Assembly: GCA_017469785.1 (NCBI GenBank)
Contig: JAFUFU010000049.1
Span: 1 to 51,185, forward strand
DNA: 51,185 nt
From: Treponema sp.
Lineage (GTDB): Bacteria > Spirochaetota > Spirochaetia > Treponematales > Treponemataceae
Direction: 5' to 3'
The position numbers and the translations under genes were made by a program. Shown piece after piece: positions 33,320-42,052 of this stretch. The notes under the pieces were generated by a model. The model was not told the DNA's origin. It ran no database searches and worked only from the letters and a program-made list of their open reading frames with translations. How positions within the stretch are numbered: position 1 is the first letter of the stretch; each line of letters starts with the position of its first letter.

Positions 33320-34525
33320 GTGCTGCAGTTATCTTTTGTAAATTTTAAGAAAGACACTTATGTTCTGGTCGAAGGAAAAGAAAATCCTGACCGATTTTTC
33401 ATCATTCAGAGTGGCCACGTAAAAGTTTCTCATCAGACCGACCTGCCGGGTGTTCAGCCCGTGGTTCTCGGCCCAGGGGATTTTGTCGGTGTCATCTCAT
33501 GCATGGCGAAACGCGCTCAGTGCGAGACCTGTGTTGCCATGTCTGATGTCGTGTGTATTTCTGTTATGCGTGAACAATATATCGAATTGATAGAAAAAAA
33601 TACTGCTGTTGCCTTAAAGATTATCCGCACCTTCGCAAACAGAATGCGTACTGTCAATGAAAAACTGATGGAAGTAACTCAGAGTACCACTTCCCGTGAA
33701 GATTATGAGCAACTGTTCAATGTGGGCTCTTATTTTGATTCCTTGCAGCAGTACGATATCGCTTTTTTTGCCTATTACCAGTATATCAAGATGGAAAAGA
33801 ATTCAGAGAATTCAAAAAAGGCATTAAAACGCGTCGCTGTCCTTAAACCTCGCGTAAATGCACCATATATTGAACCGAGTCAGGATATGGTCAGAAAATA
33901 TCCACGCGGTTCGATGGTTTTCTCCGAGGCTCAGAAGGGGCTTGACATGTTCATCATAAAATCCGGCTCAATAAAGATTTCAAAGGTCGTTGACGGTACC
34001 GAAGTTACCCTTGCCATGCTGAAGCCCGGTGACATGTTCGGTGAAATGGCCCTTCTTGAGCGAAAACCCCGGTCAGCAAACGCCATCGCTACCGAAGATT
34101 GTGTCCTCATGTCAATCAACATGCAGAACTTCAATCAGATGGTCGCGACTCAGGCCCAGATGGTCGATCGTCTTACCACGACTCTTTCAGAGCGTCTTTG
34201 GTCAATGCAGCGTCAGCTTGCAAATACTCTCCTGCGCTCAAATCCTGTCGCTCAGATGACGGACATGCTCGCACTCCAAATTGAAAAAATGAGAATCTCC
34301 GTCGGAAAGGGTACCCAGTTCATGACAAATTTTATGATTGAAGATATCGCAGCCATGTGCGGCCTTTCAAAGAACGAACAGGCACGGTGCTTGTACAGCT
34401 TCATGAATTCACCTCTCATAAAAATCGAAAAAGGCAAAATCTTCATACCTGACTGTCTTGAACTTCTCAAACAGGCTGAGTTCTACAGGAAGCAGCAGCG
34501 GCGTCAGAATCAGAATCAGAACTAA
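33320..34525 (+). CDS. Regulator with two cyclic-nucleotide-binding domains and a winged helix
   Basis: 401 residues from a GTG start; TATACT at 33293-33298 is a plausible -10. The first cNMP-type domain (about 10-115) lacks the phosphate-binding cassette residues. The second (about 190-300) has a canonical cassette, FGEMALLERKPRSA, so only this one is likely to bind a nucleotide. A helical TPR-like linker (about 125-170) separates them. The C-terminal ~60 residues (IEDIAAMCGLSKNEQARCLYSFMN) look like a Crp/Fnr-type DNA-binding region, although divergent. It may be a transcription factor or a nucleotide-controlled scaffold. Confidence 0.82.
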   Translation: MLQLSFVNFKKDTYVLVEGKENPDRFFIIQSGHVKVSHQTDLPGVQPVVLGPGDFVGVISCMAKRAQCETCVAMSDVVCISVMREQYIELIEKNTAVALKIIRTFANRMRTVNEKLMEVTQSTTSREDYEQLFNVGSYFDSLQQYDIAFFAYYQYIKMEKNSENSKKALKRVAVLKPRVNAPYIEPSQDMVRKYPRGSMVFSEAQKGLDMFIIKSGSIKISKVVDGTEVTLAMLKPGDMFGEMALLERKPRSANAIATEDCVLMSINMQNFNQMVATQAQMVDRLTTTLSERLWSMQRQLANTLLRSNPVAQMTDMLALQIEKMRISVGKGTQFMTNFMIEDIAAMCGLSKNEQARCLYSFMNSPLIKIEKGKIFIPDCLELLKQAEFYRKQQRRQNQNQN

Positions 34526-34558
34526 AATTTTTCAGGAAGTTTTCCGAAAATAAAAGGG

Positions 34559-35086
34559 ATGAAAAAGATTCTTTTTGCGATGTTTGTCGCTTTTCTTGCA
34601 GTTCCGCTTTTTTCTCTTCCGAATGGATATTCTTCCGCAAAGCTGGGAATGGACATTGACTCTCTCAAGGACGCCCTGAAAAACGACCATCAGTTCGGCT
34701 ATCGAGGCGAGCGCGATGTTTCTCTTTCACCATCGGACGGACAGTATTTGATTGAAACGGACGGCTCCCTTTACGGCTATTCTTTTCTCGGACGTTGTTG
34801 GTTTCAGTTCTCAGAGGAAAAACTGTATATAATCACTCTGAATCTGGACAGAAGCAAAGTTGACCACTATTCTGTCTTTTCAAAACTTTGTGAGAAATAC
34901 GGGAATCCGGATGAGCTTTCCCCGCAAAAATCCGTATGGCGGGACGGAAGTGTCATCATGTCGCTGGAAAAACCCCTGACCCTCAAATATGTAGATGCAA
35001 AAACTTTTGAGGGCAAAAAATCTTCTTCAAATGTGCAGAAAACCACTGCTGAGAACGCCCGGGATGATTTCCTTGATTCTCTGTAA
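34559..35086 (+). CDS. Hypothetical exported protein
   Basis: 175 residues with a clear signal peptide (about 1-20, VAFLAVPLFS). The mature protein is soluble with alternating strand-like segments (YGYSFLGRCWFQF, KLYIITLNLD); no family recognised. AAAAGGG just before the ATG. It lies between the cNMP regulator and a DUF192 lipoprotein on the same strand. Confidence 0.7.
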   Translation: MKKILFAMFVAFLAVPLFSLPNGYSSAKLGMDIDSLKDALKNDHQFGYRGERDVSLSPSDGQYLIETDGSLYGYSFLGRCWFQFSEEKLYIITLNLDRSKVDHYSVFSKLCEKYGNPDELSPQKSVWRDGSVIMSLEKPLTLKYVDAKTFEGKKSSSNVQKTTAENARDDFLDSL

Positions 35087-35115
35087 AAAAATGTTTTTAA
35101 TATAGGACTCTGGCT

Positions 35116-35562
35116 ATGCGGAAATATACGTTCGCTCTTTTGCTTTTTCTTGTTTTTTTTGTGTCGGCCGGATGTGCCTCAAAATCAAAACTTCCCGTCA
35201 AAAAATTGACTATTTTAAACTCAGAAGGAAAAGCAATCCATGTCAAAGCGGAGATTGCATCGACTTTTGAGGAGCGCAAGAACGGATTCATGTTCAGGCA
35301 GACGATTCCCGACGGAACAGGAATGCTTTTTGTCTTTGAGGAGGATCAGATTCTTGATTTCTGGATGAAAAACACTCCTCATCCGCTTTCAATTGCTTAC
35401 ATCGATCGCAATGGAAAAATCCGTGATATCCTTGATATGACACCTTTCAGCCTTGCCGATGTCACAAGCTCAGTCGAAGTTCTTTATGCGCTTGAAGTGC
35501 CGCAGGGCTGGTTCCACAAGGTGAAAGTGAAGGCCGGAGACAGTCTCCTCCTTGATTTTTAG
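35116..35562 (+). CDS. DUF192 lipoprotein
   Basis: 148 residues. The lipobox SAGC near residue 20 predicts a lipid-anchored mature protein. The DUF192 core is intact: AEIASTFEERKNGFMFR, GTGMLFVFEEDQILDFWMKNTPHPLSIAYID and VLYALEVPQGWF. Function of the family is unknown. Its stop overlaps the convergent TPR gene by 4 nt. Confidence 0.88.
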   Translation: MRKYTFALLLFLVFFVSAGCASKSKLPVKKLTILNSEGKAIHVKAEIASTFEERKNGFMFRQTIPDGTGMLFVFEEDQILDFWMKNTPHPLSIAYIDRNGKIRDILDMTPFSLADVTSSVEVLYALEVPQGWFHKVKVKAGDSLLLDF

Positions 35563-36704
35563 AAATCCAGTTTTGCCAGTTCCATGGCGGCGATTCTGTC
35601 ATCGGGATCGATTTCAAGCACTGTCTGGAAATATCCTGCCGCAACGGATGGATTTCCTTCCTTGAGGGCGACATATCCCAGATTTGAGATGATTTTTGTG
35701 TTCTCGCTGTCTTTTGCCAATGCCTTTTCCAGCAGTTTTTTTGCGCCTTTAACATCGCCTGTTTCAAGAAGGCAGATTGAAAGCTCGTTGTAAGTGTCGC
35801 TCGTTTCGCCGCCATCCAGGCTGAGGGCTTTTTCAAAAGCCATTTTTGCTTCTTCAAAGCGGGAGAGTTTTCGCATGCCCCAGCCGAGCATGAACCAAGC
35901 GTTCCATACGTTTGGATTCTTTTCGATGAATTTTCGGATTTCCTCGAGTCCCTTTTCTTCTTCTCCCCGGTTGATTAAATCGTAGGCGCTTTTGAAATGC
36001 TCATCGTCCATGTTGCGATTGGCGATGTTATCGAGAATCTGCTGGGCGCGATTCTTTTTGTAGATGCCGTTCTCACCCAAATCCTCGTCCTTTGCGTCAC
36101 AGGTGAGGGCAAGATAAGTCTCAAATACGTCTTTTGCGTCTTTGTAGTTGTGCTGCTTGAGGTAGAAGAATCCCGCGTTGAAAAATGCATCGGGAAGAGC
36201 AGGCTCGGCCTCAAGCGCTTCACGGTAATAATTGAGGGCATCTTCATCGTAAGCGTCGGCATCGTCGTGGAGACCTGAGCGCCGGTAAGAGTCGGCCCGC
36301 TGGTCAAAGAAAAGTGCCATGTTCAGCACGATGGTCATATCTTCAGGATCAAAACCTCGAAGGGCTCGGAAAATTTCTTCGGCAAGCTCGTAATCTTCGT
36401 TTTTGGCCTTGAGAATGGCCGCTTCACCCAGCTCCTTTTTAAGGTTCGGGCGGGCATGCTTTAAAATCGAACGGTAATAAAGAATATGCTCATTTTTGGG
36501 ATCATAGGCCATGATTGTGAGGAGCCCCGCCAGAATCTGCTCCTCGGTGAGTTCCTTCATGTTGAAAGTTCCGGGGGCATCAGTTTCTTTTTTTTGGACT
36601 GGCAGAGGAATTGTAGTATCCAGATGAAAAGCTCTGTCTGAGAGCGAAAAATTCTCAGGAATATCAATAAAATAAATTGACTCCAAGGGAGAGACTGGGT
36701 TCAT
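35559..36704 (-). CDS. Tetratricopeptide-repeat protein
   Basis: 381 residues. At least six TPR-like repeats are visible (DALNYYREALEAEPALPDAF, WNAWFMLGWGMRKLSRFEE, TKIISNLGYVALKEGNPSVA). No signal peptide, so probably a cytoplasmic scaffold. CAGGAG precedes the ATG. The N-terminal 50 residues have no repeats. Partner unknown. Confidence 0.85.
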   Translation of the reverse strand: MNPVSPLESIYFIDIPENFSLSDRAFHLDTTIPLPVQKKETDAPGTFNMKELTEEQILAGLLTIMAYDPKNEHILYYRSILKHARPNLKKELGEAAILKAKNEDYELAEEIFRALRGFDPEDMTIVLNMALFFDQRADSYRRSGLHDDADAYDEDALNYYREALEAEPALPDAFFNAGFFYLKQHNYKDAKDVFETYLALTCDAKDEDLGENGIYKKNRAQQILDNIANRNMDDEHFKSAYDLINRGEEEKGLEEIRKFIEKNPNVWNAWFMLGWGMRKLSRFEEAKMAFEKALSLDGGETSDTYNELSICLLETGDVKGAKKLLEKALAKDSENTKIISNLGYVALKEGNPSVAAGYFQTVLEIDPDDRIAAMELAKLDF

Positions 36705-36759
36705 AAAAACTCCTGTTTATTGAAAAAAATAGCAGCAAAAAAAGAAAAAGCAGATTTAC

Positions 36760-37656
36760 TTATGCCTGCTGAGCTGAAGGCTCCGACTGTGCCTGCCCCT
36801 GAGCTTCCTGAGCCGCTCTTTGCTGGGCGACTTGCTCAGATGCCGAAAGCTGAACCTTTCTGACAGCAGTTAAGTATGTGTTCAGGTGCATTTTGAATGA
36901 TAGCGGCAACGAGCCTTCGTCAAATTTAAGGCTCGCGATACAGATATCCTTGCGACCTTCAATCAAGTCTGCGGCGACAATAGTTCCTCTGATGGAAAGA
37001 ATTTCCGAAGGTTCGTTGAATTCGAGACGGAGAACCGCTTCCTTGCCGGAAAGATACTGTGAAAGACCGATAAGAATGACCCTGGCGCCAGAAAAAGAGA
37101 TGTCTCGGACGACACAGTGACGCGGAACGCTCTGGACGATTACATTACATTCTTCTTTTGCAAGGTTGAGCTTGCGTTTTGAATCTTCGTTGATAGGGAT
37201 GCGCTCTTCGCGTCGGCGGATTGCGTTTGCGTTCGCTTCAAGCAGTCGGCCGCAAATTTCGATTAAGTCATCCGGCGGACGGGCCGTAAACTGAAGGGTA
37301 ACAATGACCAAATCTTTTGAATTCATGTAAGGCCGGATTTCTGCGACTCGGGATGATACGAGAAATGTGATTATTCCGTCACCTTCCTGCTCGTTGAAGC
37401 AGAAACGAATATTTGCTGTCGGATTATCTTTTGCGGCAAGCGCCTGAAAAGCACCGCCTTTTGTGCCGACTATGATTTTTGCGTGCTGAAAAGACGTTGA
37501 GTTGATGATACAAGGCCACTGTCCGCCATTACACTTTACGTAGACTTGTCGTGGATCCAACCCGAGGGCGCGAATGATGTCCTTTGTAAATGTGATTTCT
37601 GTATCTCGGTATTGATCGTAATATTTAGTAAGCTGTTGGCTAGTAGCAATTCCCAT
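36760..37656 (-). CDS. PilZ-domain protein, candidate c-di-GMP receptor
   Basis: 298 residues. The C-terminal half carries the PilZ signature: RRREERIPI (RxxxR) and DISFSGA (D/NxSxxG). The N-terminal ~120 residues form a YcgR-N-like domain, and the tail is Gln/Ala-rich (low complexity). Spirochaete PilZ proteins affect motility and virulence. The promoter TTGACG-N17-TATTAT lies directly upstream. Confidence 0.88.
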   Translation of the reverse strand: MGIATSQQLTKYYDQYRDTEITFTKDIIRALGLDPRQVYVKCNGGQWPCIINSTSFQHAKIIVGTKGGAFQALAAKDNPTANIRFCFNEQEGDGIITFLVSSRVAEIRPYMNSKDLVIVTLQFTARPPDDLIEICGRLLEANANAIRRREERIPINEDSKRKLNLAKEECNVIVQSVPRHCVVRDISFSGARVILIGLSQYLSGKEAVLRLEFNEPSEILSIRGTIVAADLIEGRKDICIASLKFDEGSLPLSFKMHLNTYLTAVRKVQLSASEQVAQQRAAQEAQGQAQSEPSAQQA

Positions 37657-37663
37657 ACCCTTA

Positions 37664-37692
37664 ATAATATCTTATAAAAGCGTTGTCGTCAA
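37664..37692 (-). promoter_or_regulatory. Promoter of the PilZ gene
   Basis: On the minus strand TTGACG (37692-37687), 17 bp, TATTAT (37669-37664). The -10 ends 7 nt before the ATG at 37656, so the transcript should be leaderless or nearly so. Confidence 0.7.
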
Positions 37693-37728
37693 TAAAATCG
37701 TTTTAAGAACGCTGAGGAATTACTAAAG

Positions 37729-38652
37729 TTATTTCATTGAAAAGCCGATAAATACAGCATTTTTCCTGATGGAAGGATAGGACAGGAAATTTTTCCCGTT
37801 AACGAAAAGGGAAGTGGAGCCTCCGCCGTCCATCTGAATGGCGTCCTTCGCTCCGGCGGCAAGGAGGATATCGCTGGAGTCTTGGTATGACAGTCCGACG
37901 CTTTTTCCCCTTCTTTCACCCTCGGCGCAAAGCAGGAAAAGCGTTTTTCCGTCTTCTGAGAGCGCCAGTGCCGTGCGGGAATCTGCTCTCCTTGCCTGGA
38001 ATTCCTGCTTTTTGAAGTCCTGGAGAATAACGAAAAAACCTCCGAAAGCATAATCACATTCCTTGAAAGACCCCGCTTCCTGATTCTTAAGGATTTTCCC
38101 TGTATAACCGTTTTCGTCTTCCAGGAAGCAGATTGCGCCGTATTTTTTTACCGGCGGGGAAAACTGCTCTTTTGAGACGATGTGAATTCCGCAGATTTTT
38201 CGGATTGAAGAGAGGAGGGCGAGTTTTTTTGATTTTGCCTTTCCTTCAAAAGGCGTCGCGTTCACCGTTACGGCCGAGTCAAATTGCCTTGAGAATTGTT
38301 TTGCCGTGAGTCCTTTGAAAAACTCCGTCCGCCTGTCATCTTTGAGCATGAAGTCTTCTTTTGAATTCGGGTATGTCAGAATTTTAAGGCTTGGGTCAGA
38401 GAGATTGATTTTAAGGCAGTGGTAGCGCAGGGGAATATTTTTGTTTTCAAAGAAAAAATATTCGGCAAAATCAAGGTCTTTGATGCCCTGCCATGAAAAT
38501 TGACTTGGAATGTATGAAAGATTTTTTGATTCAGGCTGAAAATCGCTTAAATTGCCTGAGCTGGCGCATGAGAAGAGAAGAAGGCTGAAAAATAAAAAAC
38601 CTCCAGCCAAAGCCGAAGGTTTTCTGAACTTAGTAAGAAGAACGTGAATCAT
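37729..38652 (-). CDS. Phosphodiester glycosidase-family (NAGPA/DUF2233) lipoprotein
   Basis: 307 residues. The signal peptide ends in a lipobox (LLLFSC). The C-terminal domain shows the NAGPA-type motifs [20 protein letters not shown] and [16 protein letters not shown]. Family members remove N-acetylglucosamine or act on phosphodiester-linked sugars; the substrate here is unknown. The start lies inside the end of rpsU (23-nt overlap), which may couple their expression. Confidence 0.85.
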   Translation of the reverse strand: MIHVLLTKFRKPSALAGGFLFFSLLLFSCASSGNLSDFQPESKNLSYIPSQFSWQGIKDLDFAEYFFFENKNIPLRYHCLKINLSDPSLKILTYPNSKEDFMLKDDRRTEFFKGLTAKQFSRQFDSAVTVNATPFEGKAKSKKLALLSSIRKICGIHIVSKEQFSPPVKKYGAICFLEDENGYTGKILKNQEAGSFKECDYAFGGFFVILQDFKKQEFQARRADSRTALALSEDGKTLFLLCAEGERRGKSVGLSYQDSSDILLAAGAKDAIQMDGGGSTSLFVNGKNFLSYPSIRKNAVFIGFSMK

Positions 38653-38842
38653 GTGATTTGCGAGTTTTCTTCATCATTTTGCGCTGAAGAGTCTTGTTCT
38701 TGCGGTTCAGGATTGTAGATGGTTTTTCGTAGTATTCGCGCTTTTTGTATTCGCGGATGATACCTTCTTTTTCAACCATTCTCTTAAAGCGTTTGATTGC
38801 TTTTTCAAGGTTCTCTGTATCTTCAACCAAGATTGTTGCCAT
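38630..38842 (-). CDS. rpsU: 30S ribosomal protein bS21
   Basis: 70 residues with the bS21 pattern ([31 protein letters not shown], then a basic tail). Strong ribosome site AGGAGGTG. It works in initiation on the small subunit. Its last codons overlap the NAGPA-type gene. Confidence 0.95.
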   Translation of the reverse strand: MATILVEDTENLEKAIKRFKRMVEKEGIIREYKKREYYEKPSTILNRKNKTLQRKMMKKTRKSHDSRSSY

Positions 38843-38910
38843 TTGTGTTCACCTCCTGACCCCGGAAGAATCCGTAAGTTCGATGAATTTATCAGAAATA
38901 AGAAAAAAAA

Positions 38911-40029
38911 TCAAGCGTTCACCATGGTCGTTTCTGAAATATTTTCGTGCTTGTACAGGTCTTTTTCCTGTTTTTCGCGGTTCATGTCAATTACGAAGCT
39001 GATGAAGTAGTCTTCAAGAGTTTTGTGCGGCCCCGGAAGATTGAGGCGTTTTCTGGCGCGGGCATTGTCACGTCTGAGCGAATACTGCTGGAAAAAATCC
39101 CGGTAATCTTCACTGACATCTGTTTTGACATCGGTTCCAAGAAAGGACGAGACTTCCTCACGGCCGATTGCGGCAATTCCCTGCTCCCTGAGAAGACTTT
39201 TGAGCTTTGTAATCTGCTCATATGAGATGCCGAAGAGGAATTCTTCCATTGCCTGATTGACGCCCTGTTCGCCCAATTTGGTTTTTATGAACTGGGACCA
39301 CTGCTCGTCCAGCTGGAATGAAATCATAATCAATTCGCTTGTTCCCATCATGGTGCCGAATGCCGGAGCAAGACGGGTGCGGGCTTTCCATACAGACTGA
39401 AGGACTGGCGAAATGTCAGAGATGTTTTGGTCGGCGCGGTGTTCCCACAAAAGCAGAAGTGCCAGGGCAAGCTGGCGACGGGTTTCCATGGTGAGGCTTG
39501 TATCGCGAATGAGATTGAGGTATACGTCTTCGGCAAGCAAGAGGAACATCATGGAGATGGTCTCGTCGTGGACTGTGGTGACGAATTTTTCATCCATGCC
39601 GGCTTCACGGGCGAGCCGCTCCATTGATGAGAATGTGTGCAGCTTTGCGACAAGAAATCCCTTGCCCAGAGTTGCCTTGGATGGAAGCTGCAGGGTTGTG
39701 TCGCCCTCCCGGTTTGAATTGACGAGAGAGTCAATAAGCGAGGTCGGCGTTCTCGTGCCTCCGGTCAAATTTGCACGTTCCAGAAGCGACGGAAAGTTTG
39801 CGATGGCCGCGGCAAGCCGTTTGAGATCTCCTATGCGCTTATTGAGAGGGGCAAGCTCTTCTTTTTTTGTGAGTGCAAGAGCGTCACGAATGGCATGGAC
39901 CAGTTCTTTTTGATTTTCTGTAAAAACAACGATACCGGTATCAATGGATTCTTCCTGAGACGGTAATTCAGTTTTATCAAAGAATTCGCTGATATCAACA
40001 TCAGTGAATTCTGTATCTTGTTCGTTCAT
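38911..40029 (-). CDS. Conserved hypothetical cytoplasmic protein
   Basis: 372 residues from ATG 40029; the longer frame would need TTG at 40050. Mostly helical, acidic N-terminus (FTDVDISEFFDKTELPSQEE), no signal peptide, no recognised domain. I think similar proteins occur in other treponemes, but this is recall. It is upstream of rpsU on the same strand. Confidence 0.65.
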   Translation of the reverse strand: MNEQDTEFTDVDISEFFDKTELPSQEESIDTGIVVFTENQKELVHAIRDALALTKKEELAPLNKRIGDLKRLAAAIANFPSLLERANLTGGTRTPTSLIDSLVNSNREGDTTLQLPSKATLGKGFLVAKLHTFSSMERLAREAGMDEKFVTTVHDETISMMFLLLAEDVYLNLIRDTSLTMETRRQLALALLLLWEHRADQNISDISPVLQSVWKARTRLAPAFGTMMGTSELIMISFQLDEQWSQFIKTKLGEQGVNQAMEEFLFGISYEQITKLKSLLREQGIAAIGREEVSSFLGTDVKTDVSEDYRDFFQQYSLRRDNARARKRLNLPGPHKTLEDYFISFVIDMNREKQEKDLYKHENISETTMVNA

Positions 40030-40102
40030 TTGAAGTTCCGTAAATTTCAAAGTCTGAGTAATTAGTGATTTTCAGACATTTTGATTATACCATAGTTTTG
40101 TC

Positions 40103-40130
40103 TAAATTCAATATTCTTTCGTGCCGATTG
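40103..40130 (+). promoter_or_regulatory. Sigma28-like promoter before the VWA gene
   Basis: TAAA (40103-40106), 16 bp, GCCGATTG (40123-40130), close to the FliA pattern TAAA-N15-GCCGATAA. It ends 7 nt before the ATG at 40138. Confidence 0.45.
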
Positions 40131-40137
40131 TTAGAAT

Positions 40138-41484
40138 ATGAGAAAATATGTCCTTTTTATTTTTATGCTGATTCTGGCTCTGTCTCATAGCTTTGCGGCG
40201 GAAGATATTCTCATTCACCCTGAAGATTTGCGCCTTGTTTATGATGACGGCGCTCATTTTGATTCGGTTAAGGGCTATCATCTCTATATCAGAAAAAAAT
40301 CACGAATCGAATCTGTCATGCTCGTTGAGACGACGAAAGACCCTGAGGGTAAGCAGGACAGCTACGCCTATCGCGCCCTTGAGTATAATCCCATAAATGG
40401 TGATGAAATACGTTATCTCAACGGGAAGATTCTCGAATCGGAAGGGGCAAAATATCCTCTTATGGATTCGACTCCGGAGCCTGACAGTCAGTTTGGGGAA
40501 GCCTTCCATATTTTCATTCCGTCGGAAATTGCTTACGGATATCCCTGGACGCGAAACGGGCTGGTTAAAATTGACCGGGGAACCTTCATCAATATCCGCT
40601 CGTTTGAGAAAAAATACGCAGACTATACCGGCGATTATGCGGACAACCCTTTTATGTTTGACTTGGGAAAAGCCCGGAAAAGTGAAAAGAAAAAGGAAGA
40701 GCCTGAGAAAAATCCTCCTCTGCCAAAAAACGTTCCTGAGCCTGTTGAGCCAGACGTAAAAGATGTGGAAGTGCCTGAGGCGGATCCTGTTCCCGAAGCT
40801 ATCGAAGAAGTTCCTGAAGAGCCTGTCGTTGAGGAGCCGGAAACGATTGTTCTTACCGATGACTACAATCCTGACGCTGCTGAAAGTTTCAAGAATATCG
40901 CGGCTTTCGGCGGCGGTGAGATGGTCTATTCAAAAGGTCCTGAGACTTTAAGCGAGGACATTATGGCGGCAATTGACAGAATTCAGAACAAGGACTGTGC
41001 CGATGTCGTGTTCGCCATTGATACAACCGGAAGCATGAAAGACGATATTCAGACTTTGCGCAAGGAGTGGATTCCTGCCATGTTTGAAAAAATAAAAGAA
41101 TTCAAAAGCCTTAGAATCGGACTTCTTTTGTACCGGGATTACGGTGACACATATAAATGGATGAATCTCCCGGTCAAGAAATTTGAATTCACGGACCGCG
41201 TGGAAAACCTGCGCAAAAACCTGAACGGATTTTATATTCACGGAACGGAAGGCGGCGATATTCCGGAAGCGGTTTATGAAGCTTTATTCGCCTCACTTGA
41301 GTATTACAAGTGGCGAGCGGAAGCGGAGCGCAAGATTATTTTGATTGGCGACGCTGAGCCTCATCCGGTTCCCCGGGGAAGCGGAAAATACTCCAGAGAG
41401 CTTGTCGCTTCGATGTCAGAGCAGAAAGGAGTTATGATTGACGCTATAATCGTGCCGGACAACAAAAGCGACCGTGGACGCTAG
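40138..41484 (+). CDS. Exported von Willebrand factor A-domain protein
   Basis: 448 residues. Signal peptide (about 1-20). An N-terminal domain of ~170 residues is followed by an acidic Pro/Glu-rich linker (about 185-240) and a C-terminal VWA domain (about 285-440) with the MIDAS motif DTTGSMKDD and GGDIPEAVYEAL. It is likely periplasmic or surface-exposed and may bind a partner through a metal ion. A sigma28-like promoter and a strong terminator make it a single-gene unit. Confidence 0.82.
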   Translation: MRKYVLFIFMLILALSHSFAAEDILIHPEDLRLVYDDGAHFDSVKGYHLYIRKKSRIESVMLVETTKDPEGKQDSYAYRALEYNPINGDEIRYLNGKILESEGAKYPLMDSTPEPDSQFGEAFHIFIPSEIAYGYPWTRNGLVKIDRGTFINIRSFEKKYADYTGDYADNPFMFDLGKARKSEKKKEEPEKNPPLPKNVPEPVEPDVKDVEVPEADPVPEAIEEVPEEPVVEEPETIVLTDDYNPDAAESFKNIAAFGGGEMVYSKGPETLSEDIMAAIDRIQNKDCADVVFAIDTTGSMKDDIQTLRKEWIPAMFEKIKEFKSLRIGLLLYRDYGDTYKWMNLPVKKFEFTDRVENLRKNLNGFYIHGTEGGDIPEAVYEALFASLEYYKWRAEAERKIILIGDAEPHPVPRGSGKYSRELVASMSEQKGVMIDAIIVPDNKSDRGR

Positions 41485-41497
41485 GTTTTGCGGGGAT

Positions 41498-41531
41498 TGA
41501 CATGCTGGATGAAAGGCATGTCATTTTTTTT
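41498..41531 (+). terminator. Terminator of the VWA gene, overlapping the convergent gene's end
   Basis: TGACATGC (41498-41505) and GCATGTCA (41516-41523), then eight T. The stem contains the stop codon of the convergent lipoprotein gene, and the T-run encodes its final lysines. Confidence 0.92.
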
Positions 41532-41913
41532 CAGCGATTTTGTCCATGCCGATTTGCGACAGTTTCAGATATGCTCCTGGAAGGGTTCCCGGTTGGGCGA
41601 CGGCGTAAATGTCAAGGATTTCCTGAAACACGGTTTCTGCGGCGTTGTATTTTTTTTGCTTCATGTAAAGATGGCCGATTTCGTATTTTGCTTCAAGATA
41701 GACATCGGGAGAGCCTGAGTATCGCTCTACAACGGTATTATAATATAGAAGAGATTCTTTGTAGTGCCCGTTTTCAAAAGCAAGCTGGCCTTTTTGAATC
41801 AGCTCTTGCGCCGTTAAATCTTCCGGAATCTCTTTTGGAAGCGATGAACATGCTGCAAAAAAAAGTGAAACAATCGTGATAAGAAAAAGTGTTTTAAATG
41901 ATGTGACTTTCAT
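41521..41913 (-). CDS. Small TPR lipoprotein
   Basis: 130 residues. The lipobox FFAAC places the lipidated cysteine near residue 22. Three TPR-like helices pairs (LIQKGQLAFENGHYKESLLYYNTVVE, YEIGHLYMKQKKYNAAETVFQEI) follow. It resembles a shortened BamD/YbgF-type protein; the role is not clear from sequence. Confidence 0.78.
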   Translation of the reverse strand: MKVTSFKTLFLITIVSLFFAACSSLPKEIPEDLTAQELIQKGQLAFENGHYKESLLYYNTVVERYSGSPDVYLEAKYEIGHLYMKQKKYNAAETVFQEILDIYAVAQPGTLPGAYLKLSQIGMDKIAEKK

Positions 41914-42052
41914 ACGCCTATAATAACAAATCGAAGGAAAAAAAGAAACAAAAAAACGTGCCTGAGAAAAATAAACTGATTGAATCTGTGGATATGTTTT
42001 GCTCTTTTTGATAGAATCAATCCATCATTCTTTTTGAAATTTGGAGAATAAC

